A program made the position numbers and the translations under genes. A model generated the notes under the pieces. The model searched no databases and was not told the DNA's origin. It saw only the letters and a program-made list of their open reading frames with translations. Source: Shewanella basaltis (lineage in GTDB: Bacteria > Pseudomonadota > Gammaproteobacteria > Enterobacterales > Shewanellaceae). From it: a DNA stretch of 64,000 bases. The stretch covers positions 1 to 64,000 of the forward strand of contig NZ_JAKILA010000001.1 in the NCBI RefSeq assembly GCF_023283885.1, read 5' to 3'. Below, piece after piece: positions 29,669 to 39,864 of this stretch; position 1 is the first letter of the stretch, and every line of letters begins with the position of its first letter.

Positions 29669-30119
29669 ACATTCTCTTTATCTTAGGCTCTGAGCACTAA
29701 GTATCATGGGGTAGCGTTTTTGCAAATTAACGCAAAAAAGACAATATTCGGTTTAGGTCATGATTTAGGGTGCTTGCATCAGATGAGTACATCAAGGAGC
29801 GAAGACTACGTCGAAGCTATCTATCAAAATAAAGGCAATCACCCTTGGCTACTCATTGTATAAAATAGCCGTTTTCGGGGAAAACACACCACTGTGCTGA
29901 CTTAGGAACCACTCGACTGACTCGGGGCCATGACCGTATTTTACAGCGCGCGTATTCTACTCAAAACCCACCAAGATAACCAAGGTTTAGTTAACAAAAT
30001 TGGTTATATTTTGCCTCGTTATACCGACGGTATCACGATAAAATCAGCAAAAATAACTCGGGCTGCTAGACTGTATTTATCCCTTCATTTGTATATTATT
30101 CAAACAAAAGGATTTGTTA
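29669..30119. other. Intergenic region between divergent paeA and yifB
   Basis: About 450 bases holding the two divergent promoters. I see no convincing gene, RNA or repeat. A 77-codon open frame at 29930-30163 runs into yifB in another frame and has no ribosome site or recognisable features. Confidence 0.5.
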
Positions 30120-31643
30120 ATGGCGATAGCCTGTGTTTTTACAAGAGCAAGTTGTGGTGTTGAGGCACCTAAAGTCACGGTAGAGGTGCATTTAAGCAAT
30201 GGTTTACCCGCATTTAATTTAGTCGGTTTACCAGAAGCCTCGGTTAAAGAAGCAAAAGAGCGCGTCAGAAGCGCCTTAATTAATGCTGGATTTGAGTTTC
30301 CTCAGCGGCGCATTACCGTCAACCTTGCGCCAGCTGACCTACCTAAACAGGGCGGGCGATATGACTTGCCCATCGCCATTGGTATTTTAGCGGCATCAAA
30401 TCAAGTCCCCAGTAAAGCCCTGAACCAATGTGAATTTGTTGGGGAGCTTGCATTATCAGGACAAGTGAGACCCTGTACAGGCTTACTGCCAGCCATCATT
30501 GCAGCACGCAATGATCAGCATCATTTTTTTATGCCAATAGAAAATCGCCACGAGGCAGAGCTTGTGGGGTACAACCACAGCTATTTTGTGGCTCATTTGC
30601 AAAATCTTGCCGCATTTTTACATGGCCAGGCACAATTACCTTTACTCGACACACAGCCAGAATGGATAGACGAATCACCCGCCAGCGACAATTTATTATG
30701 CATGAGTGATGTGATTGGCCAATATCAAGCTAAACAAGGACTCGAAATCGCTGCTGCAGGAAATCACAACATGCTTTTTCTGGGCCCTCCCGGTACCGGT
30801 AAAAGTATGTTAGCGAATCGAATTATTCCCTTGTTACCGCCATTAACTTATGACGAAGCTATCGAAGTGGCCGCCATCCACTCCGTTGCAGGCTTACACA
30901 TCAAACCGCAAGATTTTCTAAATCGCCCCTTTCGCTCGCCGCACCATACTTGTTCATCAATTGCATTAATTGGCGGGGGCAGCCATCCCAAACCAGGCGA
31001 AATATCGCTTGCGCATCGTGGAATATTATTTTTAGATGAAATAGCTGAATTTCCACGCAAAGTACTCGACTGCTTGCGTGAACCTTTAGAAACCGGCCAG
31101 GTTGAGATATCGCGCGCTGCAGCAAAACTCACTTTTTCAAGCCGCTTCCAATTAATCGCCGCGATGAACCCTAGCCCCTGCGGCGATACAGAACGAGCAC
31201 GCTCAACACCTGAGCAAATTCAACGCTATTTATCCCGCCTTTCGGGGCCATTTTTAGACCGATTTGACTTAACCGTTGAAGTGCCTAAATTACCCGCTGG
31301 CACACTCACGCAAAAACACCAACCCGGCGAAACCAGCGCTGAAATAGCCAAACGAGTTAAACTGGCACGTGAAAGCCAACTAGCTCGTGCCGGTGTATTA
31401 AATAGTGAGCTAAGCCCGAAACAACTCAAACAAGACAGCCAAATCAGTCAACAAGACTTAGCGTTTCTAGAACAAAGTGTCGTCAGTTTAGGTTTGTCGG
31501 TGCGAAGTTTTCATCGTATTCAACGAGTATCACGCACCATTGCAGACCTGCAACAATCGGTCACCATTGAACGCAGCCACATTGCACAAGCACTTGGTTA
31601 TCGAGCAATGGATCGTTTACTTGCCAAGCTTAACCAACAATAA
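30120..31643 (+). CDS. yifB: YifB family Mg-chelatase-like AAA+ ATPase
   Basis: A 507-residue protein starting MAIACVFTRASCGVEAPKVT with the N-terminal ChlI-like fold (LPAFNLVGLPEASVKEAKERVRSAL). The AAA+ core has Walker A GPPGTGKS and Walker B GILFLDEIAEF, followed by a C-terminal Mg-chelatase helical domain. The ATG at 30120 has AAGGA eight bases upstream. The family includes ComM, a helicase that promotes branch migration in natural transformation of gammaproteobacteria; whether this copy does so here is unknown. Confidence 0.92.
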   Translation: MAIACVFTRASCGVEAPKVTVEVHLSNGLPAFNLVGLPEASVKEAKERVRSALINAGFEFPQRRITVNLAPADLPKQGGRYDLPIAIGILAASNQVPSKALNQCEFVGELALSGQVRPCTGLLPAIIAARNDQHHFFMPIENRHEAELVGYNHSYFVAHLQNLAAFLHGQAQLPLLDTQPEWIDESPASDNLLCMSDVIGQYQAKQGLEIAAAGNHNMLFLGPPGTGKSMLANRIIPLLPPLTYDEAIEVAAIHSVAGLHIKPQDFLNRPFRSPHHTCSSIALIGGGSHPKPGEISLAHRGILFLDEIAEFPRKVLDCLREPLETGQVEISRAAAKLTFSSRFQLIAAMNPSPCGDTERARSTPEQIQRYLSRLSGPFLDRFDLTVEVPKLPAGTLTQKHQPGETSAEIAKRVKLARESQLARAGVLNSELSPKQLKQDSQISQQDLAFLEQSVVSLGLSVRSFHRIQRVSRTIADLQQSVTIERSHIAQALGYRAMDRLLAKLNQQ

Positions 31644-31723
31644 ATTCAATTTTTAACTATTGTATTGATTGAGCAATTAAGCGACTACGAGTAACATAGC
31701 TCTCCGTTTAAAAGGAGAGAAAA

Positions 31724-32620
31724 ATGTCGCTGTTTTCGAAAATCAAAGGCTGCATAGCGTTTATTTGTTATTTTCTGAATACCATTTTTTGGACCGTTCC
31801 CATTTTGGTGTTTAGTATTGTTAAGCTCATCCCGGTTGCTATTGTTCAAAAAATCTGTAGTTATATTCTTGATAACTGCGCAACAGCATGGATAAGTGTA
31901 AACAATGTGGTCGAGTCCATTTTTCACCCAGTCCGCATCCACATTACCGGCGACCAGACCTTTTCTGAGCAAGAATGGTACATGGTGATAGCCAATCATC
32001 AGTCTTGGGTTGATATTTTAATACTGCAACGAGTTTTTAACCGTAAAATCCCGTTTTTAAAGTTTTTTCTTAAACAAGAATTGATTTATGTGCCAATTCT
32101 TGGCCTTGCATGGTGGGCTTTAGATTTCCCTTTTATGCGCCGTTACAGCTCAGCAGAATTACGAAAAAATCCAAAGTTAAAAGGCAAAGACATTGAGATT
32201 ACGCGTAAAGCCTGTGAAAAGTTTAAAACAAAGCCTGTCAGTGTCATGAACTTTGTTGAAGGCACACGATTTAGCAACGCCAAACACCATAAACAACAAT
32301 CGCCGTTTAAACATTTACTTAAGCCCAAAGCCGGCGGCATGGCGTTTGCACTCTCTGCCATGGGAGAGCACATCAACACATTAGTCGATGTCACCATTTA
32401 TTACCCAGAGCAGGTTCCTAGTTATTGGCAATACATCTGCGGCGCACTTAAAGATGTGCATGTACACATTCATGTCAGTGACATTCCACACAGTATGCGC
32501 GGAGACTACCTGCAAGATCGTGAGTTTAAGATTGATTTTCAAGAGCAACTCAATCAACTGTGGTTGAAAAAAGACCAGCAATTGCAAGTGCTCGCTGACG
32601 AAGCAAAACGCAAGGCTTAA
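31724..32620 (+). CDS. PlsC-family acyltransferase (YihG-like), first of a pair
   Basis: A 298-residue membrane-associated lysophospholipid acyltransferase with two N-terminal hydrophobic segments (~11-45), the catalytic NHxxxxD box NHQSWVD at residues 91-97, and the FVEGTR acceptor/substrate motif near residue 177. It resembles E. coli YihG. A GGAGAG ribosome site precedes the start. A paralogue follows after six bases. The acyl substrate cannot be told from the sequence. Confidence 0.85.
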   Translation: MSLFSKIKGCIAFICYFLNTIFWTVPILVFSIVKLIPVAIVQKICSYILDNCATAWISVNNVVESIFHPVRIHITGDQTFSEQEWYMVIANHQSWVDILILQRVFNRKIPFLKFFLKQELIYVPILGLAWWALDFPFMRRYSSAELRKNPKLKGKDIEITRKACEKFKTKPVSVMNFVEGTRFSNAKHHKQQSPFKHLLKPKAGGMAFALSAMGEHINTLVDVTIYYPEQVPSYWQYICGALKDVHVHIHVSDIPHSMRGDYLQDREFKIDFQEQLNQLWLKKDQQLQVLADEAKRKA

Positions 32621-32626
32621 CGAGAT

Positions 32627-33562
32627 ATGTTGACATTTTTGCCTGGTCCCGTGCTGTTTATTCTCAGCCTCAGCTTGTTGATTATTAACACCACCATTTG
32701 GGGGTCACTAATCACAATAGGTGGGATCATTAAATTGCTCTTACCGTTTAAAGTCGTTCGCACAGTACTCACTTACATAATGAACCGTTTCATGTGGGCT
32801 TGGGCGACCTGTAATGGCAGCATTTTGTATCTGATTTCCAATATCGAATGGGACATTTCAGGCCTTGAGAAGCTAGATCCAAACCGATGGTATTTATTAA
32901 TAAGCAATCATGTCAGTGGGTTTGATATTGCAGCACAAACTTATGTGCTGCGTAACCATATACCTATGTTAAAGTTTTTTCTAAAAAAAGAACTGCTATA
33001 TGTACCCATTTTAGGTCTAGGTTGTTGGGCGCTTGATATGCCTTTTATGAACCGTACAAGTGCAGCAAAACTAAAGAAAAACCCCAAACTCAAAGGCAAA
33101 GACCTCGAAACAACACGACGGGCATGCGAACGCTTTAAAGACGTGCCAACCTCGATTATTAATTATGTAGAAGGTAGCCGCTTTACCGAGGAGAAACGTC
33201 TACGCCAAGACTCACCTTATCGCCATTTATTGCGTCCAAAAGCGAGTGGTATTGCATTTACTTTATCAGCAATGGGTGAACAATTTACTCACTTGCTCAA
33301 TATCACTCTAGTGTATCCCGAGACATCTGAAAAAGTATTAAGCAATGTGATGCATGGCCGAACCAAAAAAGTGGTCATGTGCATTGAGGTTTTGCCTGTG
33401 CCTCATGTCGATGCAAATGACTATTTGAACCATGCTGATACTCGTGTCGCCTTTCAGCGTTGGTTAAATCAGTTGTGGTCTGAAAAAGATCACATGATTG
33501 ATGACCTGCTCCAACAACACCAAAAGTCATCTGCCCAACAGCAATCAACATTGCATAAATGA
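32627..33562 (+). CDS. PlsC-family acyltransferase (YihG-like), second of a pair
   Basis: A 311-residue paralogue of the gene just upstream, sharing long blocks such as the LKFFLK(Q/K)ELLYVPILGL region and KNPKLKGKD. It has two N-terminal hydrophobic segments, the NHxxxxD box NHVSGFD at 94-100, and YVEGSR near 180. The six-base spacing implies one transcript and an ancient tandem duplication. The ribosome site is weak (GAGAT), so translation may be coupled to the first gene. Confidence 0.85.
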   Translation: MLTFLPGPVLFILSLSLLIINTTIWGSLITIGGIIKLLLPFKVVRTVLTYIMNRFMWAWATCNGSILYLISNIEWDISGLEKLDPNRWYLLISNHVSGFDIAAQTYVLRNHIPMLKFFLKKELLYVPILGLGCWALDMPFMNRTSAAKLKKNPKLKGKDLETTRRACERFKDVPTSIINYVEGSRFTEEKRLRQDSPYRHLLRPKASGIAFTLSAMGEQFTHLLNITLVYPETSEKVLSNVMHGRTKKVVMCIEVLPVPHVDANDYLNHADTRVAFQRWLNQLWSEKDHMIDDLLQQHQKSSAQQQSTLHK

Positions 33563-33746
33563 TGTTGTAGATAACGAATTTGCGCTTAGCACTGTCAGTT
33601 TATTTTAATATCAATTAACCTAGGGTCAGTCGCAAAGTAACCAAAAACTTAGTCACTGAAATATCGGGGCTTAATCTATATTTTCCTGTTAAGCTAAAGA
33701 GAGTGTTTTTGCATCATTTGTCTAATTTAACGTGTATAGGTGAGAT

Positions 33747-36700
33747 TTGAATTTTCATGCACTAACCCATTTAACACGCTTGATCATGTTTTTGACATTG
33801 ATTTTTTCTGTGTCCGTTTCTGCACAGAAAAATCAGCCTTACAATGGTCTTGCCGAAGTCAATTTTGAGCATTTCGACACTGAAGGAAAACTCAATCAAA
33901 ATTCGATTACCCGCCTGTTTATGGACAGTGCAGGAATGCTATGGATTGGTACACAAGACGGCCTACACAGCTATAACGGTGTCGATTTTGAGCTTTATCT
34001 CAAACAAGCTGACAGTAAAAAAAGCATTTCTGGCAATTTTATCACCGATATTTTGCAATCCCCTGATGGCGATTTATGGGTGGCCACATTTGACAATGGC
34101 TTAAATCGTTTCAATTTAAACACAGGCGAATTTACCCAATTCAAACAGGCACAAGGGTTAAACGAGCTGCAAATTACTAAATTAGCGGTTATCGGTGACA
34201 CGCTATGGATAGGGACTCGGGCAGGTTTATATTTACTCTCGCTAAAAACCGAAAAAATAATTCCGGTCAGTTTAGGCCATAACATCACACCTAATATCGT
34301 CAGTATTGCTAATGTAGACGACAAATACATTATTGTCGGTACAAAGCAAGATGGCTCTTTTGCGGTAGACAGCAACACCATTATTCGCCTCGACATTCCT
34401 AGCAACATGGTCATTAACCAAATCCATGCAAGCTCAATTTATTCTGTTTGGTTGGCAATCGACAATCAAATATGGCGTTACAATCTTGATACTCACGAAA
34501 AAGACTTAATTTGGACGCATGACATCAACTACGGTGAAAACAGCAAAATATTGGACTTTGTCGTAGTCAATGCTAATCAAATTTTTGCTATCGTCAACAA
34601 TACCGGCCTATATCAACTCGACCATAAAGCAGGCCAATGGCACAGCACGTTACACCAACATAATTCCCAGGCCCTCAACTCAATTAGCGTTAATACCCTA
34701 CAAACTTTATTACTGGACACAACAGGGACATTGTGGATTGGCACAGGCTATTCTGGTATAGATAAACTCAACCTTAGTCATCAATACTTTACCCACTATT
34801 ACGACTACCAAACCCATGTTCCAGACATGGCAAATATGGTGCGCAGCATTTTTCGTGATAAACAACAACGCTTATGGATAGGCACCGACGGTGCTGGCGC
34901 AAAATACTTAGCGCCACTTGATAATCAATACCATTACATCAACCATTTATTTGCCGAGGCGCTTTCAGTTCCTGTTGAGCAATTATCATTAATCGTACAC
35001 GATATTATTCAAGACAAGCACGATGTGTTGTGGTTTGCGACAAATCTTGGCTTATTTACCCTAGATAGCAATAACAAGCTTGAACAAGTTAAGCCCGCTA
35101 ATACACTGTTTCATGCCGACACCTCATTTCGTAACTTTGCCCTAGATGATAAAGGCCGTTTATGGATAGCCAGCTCACTTGGTCTGTATTTTATTTCTGA
35201 ACATACCCACAAAATGATGGCCTACAACTTTGGCTTTCAATCAGATTACTCGCCTTTTAAACATCAAATTATCAAATTGCATTTTAGCCAAGGTTTTTTG
35301 TGGTTAGGTACCATGGGTGGCGTGGTTAAGTTAAATCCAGAAGCCCAAAAGCTCGATTTCTTAACCCATGATCCTGACAATTCGTTAAGTCTCAGTGACA
35401 ATCGAGTAAGGGATTTCCTATTAGCCGACAATGGCGATTTTTGGATTGCGACACACGGTGGCTTAGATAAACTGACCATGGAATACGGCAGTTTTACCTT
35501 TGAGCGTATGGACGTTAATGCCGATAAGAGTAGCAACACGGTATATGGCATACTAGAAGACGCGCAACACGATTTATGGTTAAGCACTAACTCTGGTATT
35601 TCGCGATTTACTCCCTCTACCAGGCGCTTTATTTCATACAACACCTTTGAAGGGCTACAAGCTAACGAATTTAATGGCGCAGCCAGATTTAAAGATACCG
35701 ATGGTACTTTATGGTTTGGCGGCATAAAAGGGTTAAACCAATTTAATCCAACAACGATTCCAGCCCACCGGGCAGAAAACAAACTTGCCTTAACCAAGTA
35801 TACAATTGGTGAAACACAATACTCCATCCGCGATCTCAGCCACGCACCAGATATTGTGATGCCCTATGAAAAGCAACTTATTAGTTTCGAAATTGGTTCG
35901 CTTAACTTTAACTACCCTGGATTAAGTCGTTTTAGCTATAAACTTGATGGCTTTGACAAAGAATGGCGGGAACTGCGTAAAGGAAATCAAATTTCTTACA
36001 CCAACCTCTCTCCGGGTAAATACACGCTATTAATTCGTCATGCATTAGGCGCTAACGAATACAGTCAATACACTTTAAATGTTCATGTCTCGGTAGTTCC
36101 GCCACTGTATATGACCAACATGGCTTATGCCGCCTACCTCACCATCGCTATATTATTAATGATATGGATTATCGTCGCGACACGTAAACGGCACGCAAAA
36201 CAACGAGAGTTTGATAGCAGTATTCGCGCCTCAGAAGAACGTCTTAAGCTCGCTCTTTGGGCCTCTGGCGACGGTATGTGGGATTGGAATATTAAAGACG
36301 ACAAAGTGTATCGAACCAATATGGTCGAACCCATGAATTTTTCATTGAAAGATGAATTATTGATTAAAAATATTCACCCAGAAGATCGCCCAAGAGTGCA
36401 AAAACTGCTCAACGATCACCTTGCAGGTGAAAGCGAGTTTTTTGAAGCAGAATATCGAGTGGAAACCGAACCAGGCAAATGGGCTTGGTTATTAGACCGT
36501 GGACAAATTGTTGAAAGAGATAGTCACAACCTCCCCATTCGAATGGCCGGTACCCATAAAGATATCACCAGTCGTAAATTAACCGAGAACGAGCTTAAAC
36601 TGTCATCTCAAGTACTATTTAGTATGAATGAAGCCGTAGTTGTTGGTGAGTTAGATTACCAAATTCGCTCGGTCAATCCCGCATTTAGTCGTATCACAGG

Positions 36701-38258
36701 CTTTAAACATCGCGATGTTGTTGGTAAGCACTTTTTGTTTTTAACCATGGGTAAACAATCTCGAGAGTTCTACAATGCGGTAGAAACCCAACTACTACGA
36801 CATAAACATTGGGCTGGCGAAATCAACATTAGAACTCGCGACCGTCGTGGTATTTTGGCTTGGCTGGAAATTAACCAAGTTATCGACAACAAAGGCGAAA
36901 CCAGTCACTTTGTGGCGGTATTTACCGATATTACTGCACGTAAAAAAGCAGAAGAAGATCTGCGCGTATTAGCTAACTTCGATCCTCTAACTGGACTGCC
37001 TAATCGCACCTTATTCCAAGACAGGCTAAACCAAGCCGTCACCAAAGCACATCGCGCCGAAAGCATAGTCGCCCTTCTATTTTTAGACCTCGACCGCTTT
37101 AAACACATTAATGATTCGATGGGGCATCATATTGGTGACTTATTACTTAAAGCCGTTGCACATCGCCTACAAAATGCCGTGCGCGAAGGCGACACGGTTG
37201 CTCGCTTAGGAGGGGACGAATTTACTATTATTTTAGAAGGTGTCACCAAAACTAAGGCCGCAACGATTATCGCAGAAAAAGTATTACATGCTTTCCAAAC
37301 ACCTTTCTTACTCGATGATAAAGTCTTAACTATCTCACCTTCAATAGGTATCAGCTTATATCCTGAAGACGCAGAGGATACCACCTCACTCATTAAGTAT
37401 GCCGATACAGCGATGTATCATGCAAAATCATTAGGTAGAAACAACTTCCAGTTTTATACCAAAGAGTTAAATCAATACGCAACACGTCACGTCCAGTTAG
37501 AAGCCGGCTTGAAAAAAGCCCTGCAAGAAAACGAGTTTTATCTCGTGTACCAACCTAAATTAGACGTGAAAACGCACAAAATTATTGGGCTAGAGGCTTT
37601 ACTACGCTGGGAAAGCCCTGAGCTCGGACTTATTTCGCCAGTAGAGTTTATTCCGTTAGCAGAAGAAACAGGATTAATTAACCAAATTGGCCACTGGGCC
37701 ATTAATCAAGCCTGTAGTCAGTTAGCGCTATGGCATCAGCAGGGTTTTGAACACATCTCTGTTGCAGTCAATTTGTCCGCTAGACAATTAAAAGCAGACA
37801 TTATCTCAACCATCGAAGTGGCGCTTGCGGTATCAGGCTTACCAGCAAGTGCACTCGAGCTTGAGTTAACAGAGTCGATGATTATGGGTAATCCACAAGA
37901 CTCAGTAACTGTGTTGTCAAAACTGAAAGCACTAGGCTTAACCATCGCCATTGACGACTTTGGTACCGGCTATTCAAGCTTAAGCTATTTAAAACGATTC
38001 CCCATTGATACCCTAAAAATTGACCGTGAATTTGTGCGCGACATTAGCGAAGATCCAGACGATGCCGCTATCACCAGCGCAATCATTACCTTAGCCCACA
38101 GTTTAGAACTCAATGTGGTCGCGGAAGGGGTAGAAACGCAAGAGCAATTTGAGTTTTTGCGCAATGGCGGCTGTGACCAAGTGCAAGGGTTTCTGTTCAG
38201 CAAACCGCTCACCGCAACCGACTGCTTAGACCTGCTCAGACAGGAGCAGCAGTCGTAA
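33747..38258 (+). CDS. Large propeller-Y_Y_Y-PAS-PAS-GGDEF-EAL sensor protein
   Basis: A 1503-residue inner-membrane protein. A signal/anchor segment ends near FSVSVSAQ, then come about 600 residues of two-component-regulator propeller repeats (recurrent LWIGTxxGL blades), a Y_Y_Y domain (~700-780), one transmembrane helix (~793-812), two PAS/PAC domains (~830-1070), a GGDEF domain with intact ARLGGDEF and RxxD site REGD, and an EAL domain with intact EALLRW and IDDFGTGYSS. Both c-di-GMP synthesis and breakdown look possible. The N-terminal half is that of hybrid two-component sensors that read periplasmic ligands, here coupled to c-di-GMP instead of a histidine kinase. The start is TTG at 33747; an ATG at 33786 is an alternative. 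A terminator follows. Confidence 0.88.
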   Translation: MNFHALTHLTRLIMFLTLIFSVSVSAQKNQPYNGLAEVNFEHFDTEGKLNQNSITRLFMDSAGMLWIGTQDGLHSYNGVDFELYLKQADSKKSISGNFITDILQSPDGDLWVATFDNGLNRFNLNTGEFTQFKQAQGLNELQITKLAVIGDTLWIGTRAGLYLLSLKTEKIIPVSLGHNITPNIVSIANVDDKYIIVGTKQDGSFAVDSNTIIRLDIPSNMVINQIHASSIYSVWLAIDNQIWRYNLDTHEKDLIWTHDINYGENSKILDFVVVNANQIFAIVNNTGLYQLDHKAGQWHSTLHQHNSQALNSISVNTLQTLLLDTTGTLWIGTGYSGIDKLNLSHQYFTHYYDYQTHVPDMANMVRSIFRDKQQRLWIGTDGAGAKYLAPLDNQYHYINHLFAEALSVPVEQLSLIVHDIIQDKHDVLWFATNLGLFTLDSNNKLEQVKPANTLFHADTSFRNFALDDKGRLWIASSLGLYFISEHTHKMMAYNFGFQSDYSPFKHQIIKLHFSQGFLWLGTMGGVVKLNPEAQKLDFLTHDPDNSLSLSDNRVRDFLLADNGDFWIATHGGLDKLTMEYGSFTFERMDVNADKSSNTVYGILEDAQHDLWLSTNSGISRFTPSTRRFISYNTFEGLQANEFNGAARFKDTDGTLWFGGIKGLNQFNPTTIPAHRAENKLALTKYTIGETQYSIRDLSHAPDIVMPYEKQLISFEIGSLNFNYPGLSRFSYKLDGFDKEWRELRKGNQISYTNLSPGKYTLLIRHALGANEYSQYTLNVHVSVVPPLYMTNMAYAAYLTIAILLMIWIIVATRKRHAKQREFDSSIRASEERLKLALWASGDGMWDWNIKDDKVYRTNMVEPMNFSLKDELLIKNIHPEDRPRVQKLLNDHLAGESEFFEAEYRVETEPGKWAWLLDRGQIVERDSHNLPIRMAGTHKDITSRKLTENELKLSSQVLFSMNEAVVVGELDYQIRSVNPAFSRITGFKHRDVVGKHFLFLTMGKQSREFYNAVETQLLRHKHWAGEINIRTRDRRGILAWLEINQVIDNKGETSHFVAVFTDITARKKAEEDLRVLANFDPLTGLPNRTLFQDRLNQAVTKAHRAESIVALLFLDLDRFKHINDSMGHHIGDLLLKAVAHRLQNAVREGDTVARLGGDEFTIILEGVTKTKAATIIAEKVLHAFQTPFLLDDKVLTISPSIGISLYPEDAEDTTSLIKYADTAMYHAKSLGRNNFQFYTKELNQYATRHVQLEAGLKKALQENEFYLVYQPKLDVKTHKIIGLEALLRWESPELGLISPVEFIPLAEETGLINQIGHWAINQACSQLALWHQQGFEHISVAVNLSARQLKADIISTIEVALAVSGLPASALELELTESMIMGNPQDSVTVLSKLKALGLTIAIDDFGTGYSSLSYLKRFPIDTLKIDREFVRDISEDPDDAAITSAIITLAHSLELNVVAEGVETQEQFEFLRNGGCDQVQGFLFSKPLTATDCLDLLRQEQQS

Positions 38259-38266
38259 CCTAAAAT

Positions 38267-38290
38267 AAAAGCTCCCTTGGGAGCTTTTAT
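38267..38290 (+). terminator. Terminator of the propeller-GGDEF-EAL gene
   Basis: Perfect 10-bp arms AAAAGCTCCC / GGGAGCTTTT with a TT loop, nine bases after the stop codon. Confidence 0.85.
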
Positions 38291-38304
38291 TGATTTATCT
38301 ATTG

Positions 38305-38599
38305 CTAGGGCGTGTTTATCTTTGCTGGTTGAATTTTGTTCGCGTTAAAAACGTATTAATCGAGGCGAATGGATTGAAGCCTAGCCACCTAAGCAACTCT
38401 TTATTTGTAAAGCATCGTTCAACAAAGAGTAAAACGTTTTTAGCCGAACCCTGTGGGCAGCGTTTGTTGGTCATTTTTACTGCGTTATCGACTTTTTATG
38501 TACAATAACGACACCGCTAAGCCTCTGCCGCGCACTTGTATATGGGTAATGGCCAACAATTGACTGCAAAAACACCCTTGAAAGATTAACAGGCTCTAG
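38305..38599. mobile_element. 295-bp MITE-like element abutting the ilvE stop codon
   Basis: The ends form imperfect inverted repeats: GGCGTGTTTATCTTT on the left and, complemented, AGCCTGTTAATCTTT on the right (12 of 15). Each end is bounded by CTAG (38305-38308 and 38596-38599), a plausible 4-bp target duplication. No open frame of note is inside. The right CTAG contains the TAG stop codon of ilvE. Confidence 0.65.
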
Positions 38600-39687
38600 G
38601 GAGCGACTCGCTCAACACGTTTAACCCAGCCTTGTGGCGCTGCCACATAACCTTTTTGCAAATCAGTAAACAATTTATAAATACGTTTAATGTTAGGCCC
38701 AACTTTGCCGTCACCCACAGTAACAATTCGACCATCTTCAAAGATATACGAATTCACTGGCGACACCACAGCTGCGGTACCAAAGCCACCAGCCTCAATA
38801 ATCTCACCGGACTCGATGTCTGCAATAAACTTGTCCAACATTACCGTTTCTTGTCGCACTTCACAGCCCAACATCTCACCTAACTCAAGGATAGATTGCG
38901 ATGTAATAGACTTTAAAATGGTATCGGTAAATTTAGGGATAATCACAGTGCCATCTTTTAAAATATGGAAGTGATTCATCGCGCCGGCTTCTTCGATTTG
39001 GGTATTGGTTGAGTCTAAATACAATACCTGAGAAGCACCATATTCTGCAGCGGCTTTGCCTGCACGTAATGACGCGGCATAGTTACCCGCCGCTTTTGAC
39101 GCTCCAGTTCCACCTGACACCGCACGGTGATATTTGGTGCTAATTAATAAGCGAATACCATTATTCACCCCTGACGCATAATAGGCACCAGATGGGCTCA
39201 GCATGACACAAAATGTGTATTTTTGGCTTGGGCTAACCGATAAACGATCTTCAGTGGCAAAAATAAACGGACGAATATACAAACACGCTCCTTCTTGCTG
39301 TGGAAACCATAAACGGTCCACATCAATCAAAGCGTTAATTGCTTTAACCTGCATTGCTTCGTCTATATTGGGAATACACACAATATCAGCAGAGCGGTTC
39401 ATGCGTTCAGCATTTTTATTTAAACGAAAAGTATAAATCTCTCCGTCGTCATGCATAAACGCTTTTGCGCCTTCAAAAATAGATTGCCCATAGTGCAACG
39501 ACATTGCACCAGGTGCCATTTCAAACGGGCCGTAAGGGACAACGCGCGCATCGCACCACTGACCATCACGATAATCCATTAAAAACATATGGTCAGTTCG
39601 AAGCTTACCGAAACCAACATCACCGTCTGGCTTAAACGGTTGCGTACGGCGCTCTGACGCAGATTTTAAATTATATTTTATGTCCAT
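38596..39687 (-). CDS. ilvE: Branched-chain amino acid aminotransferase IlvE
   Basis: A 363-residue fold-type IV PLP aminotransferase of the longer BCAT2-like group. It has HYGQSIFEGAKAF near the N-terminus, YIRPFIFATE, the lysine region TKYHRAVSGGTGASKAAGNYAAS, and QVLYLDSTNTQIEEAGAMNHF with GFGTAAVVSPV. It carries out the last step of Ile, Leu and Val synthesis. In enterobacteria ilvE sits between ilvM and ilvD; here it is detached 13 kb away. Its TAG stop lies within the terminal CTAG of a mobile element. Confidence 0.93.
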   Translation of the reverse strand: MDIKYNLKSASERRTQPFKPDGDVGFGKLRTDHMFLMDYRDGQWCDARVVPYGPFEMAPGAMSLHYGQSIFEGAKAFMHDDGEIYTFRLNKNAERMNRSADIVCIPNIDEAMQVKAINALIDVDRLWFPQQEGACLYIRPFIFATEDRLSVSPSQKYTFCVMLSPSGAYYASGVNNGIRLLISTKYHRAVSGGTGASKAAGNYAASLRAGKAAAEYGASQVLYLDSTNTQIEEAGAMNHFHILKDGTVIIPKFTDTILKSITSQSILELGEMLGCEVRQETVMLDKFIADIESGEIIEAGGFGTAAVVSPVNSYIFEDGRIVTVGDGKVGPNIKRIYKLFTDLQKGYVAAPQGWVKRVERVAP

Positions 39688-39864
39688 TGCATATCACCTT
39701 AAAAACTGAGCTTGCAGACTATGGAGGCTAGAGATTAATGTCAAGTCACAGCCCTAAATCCTAAATCAAAATTCGTCAATTGAACGTAACAAGCATCAAT
39801 ACATTTATTCATATTGCAACAGACAAACTGTCAGTGCATCTTTGTTAGTGGTAACTCATGGCGT

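Noticed and set aside
29930..30163. 77-codon open frame upstream of yifB
   Set aside because: Runs into yifB in another frame, has no ribosome site and no recognisable protein features.
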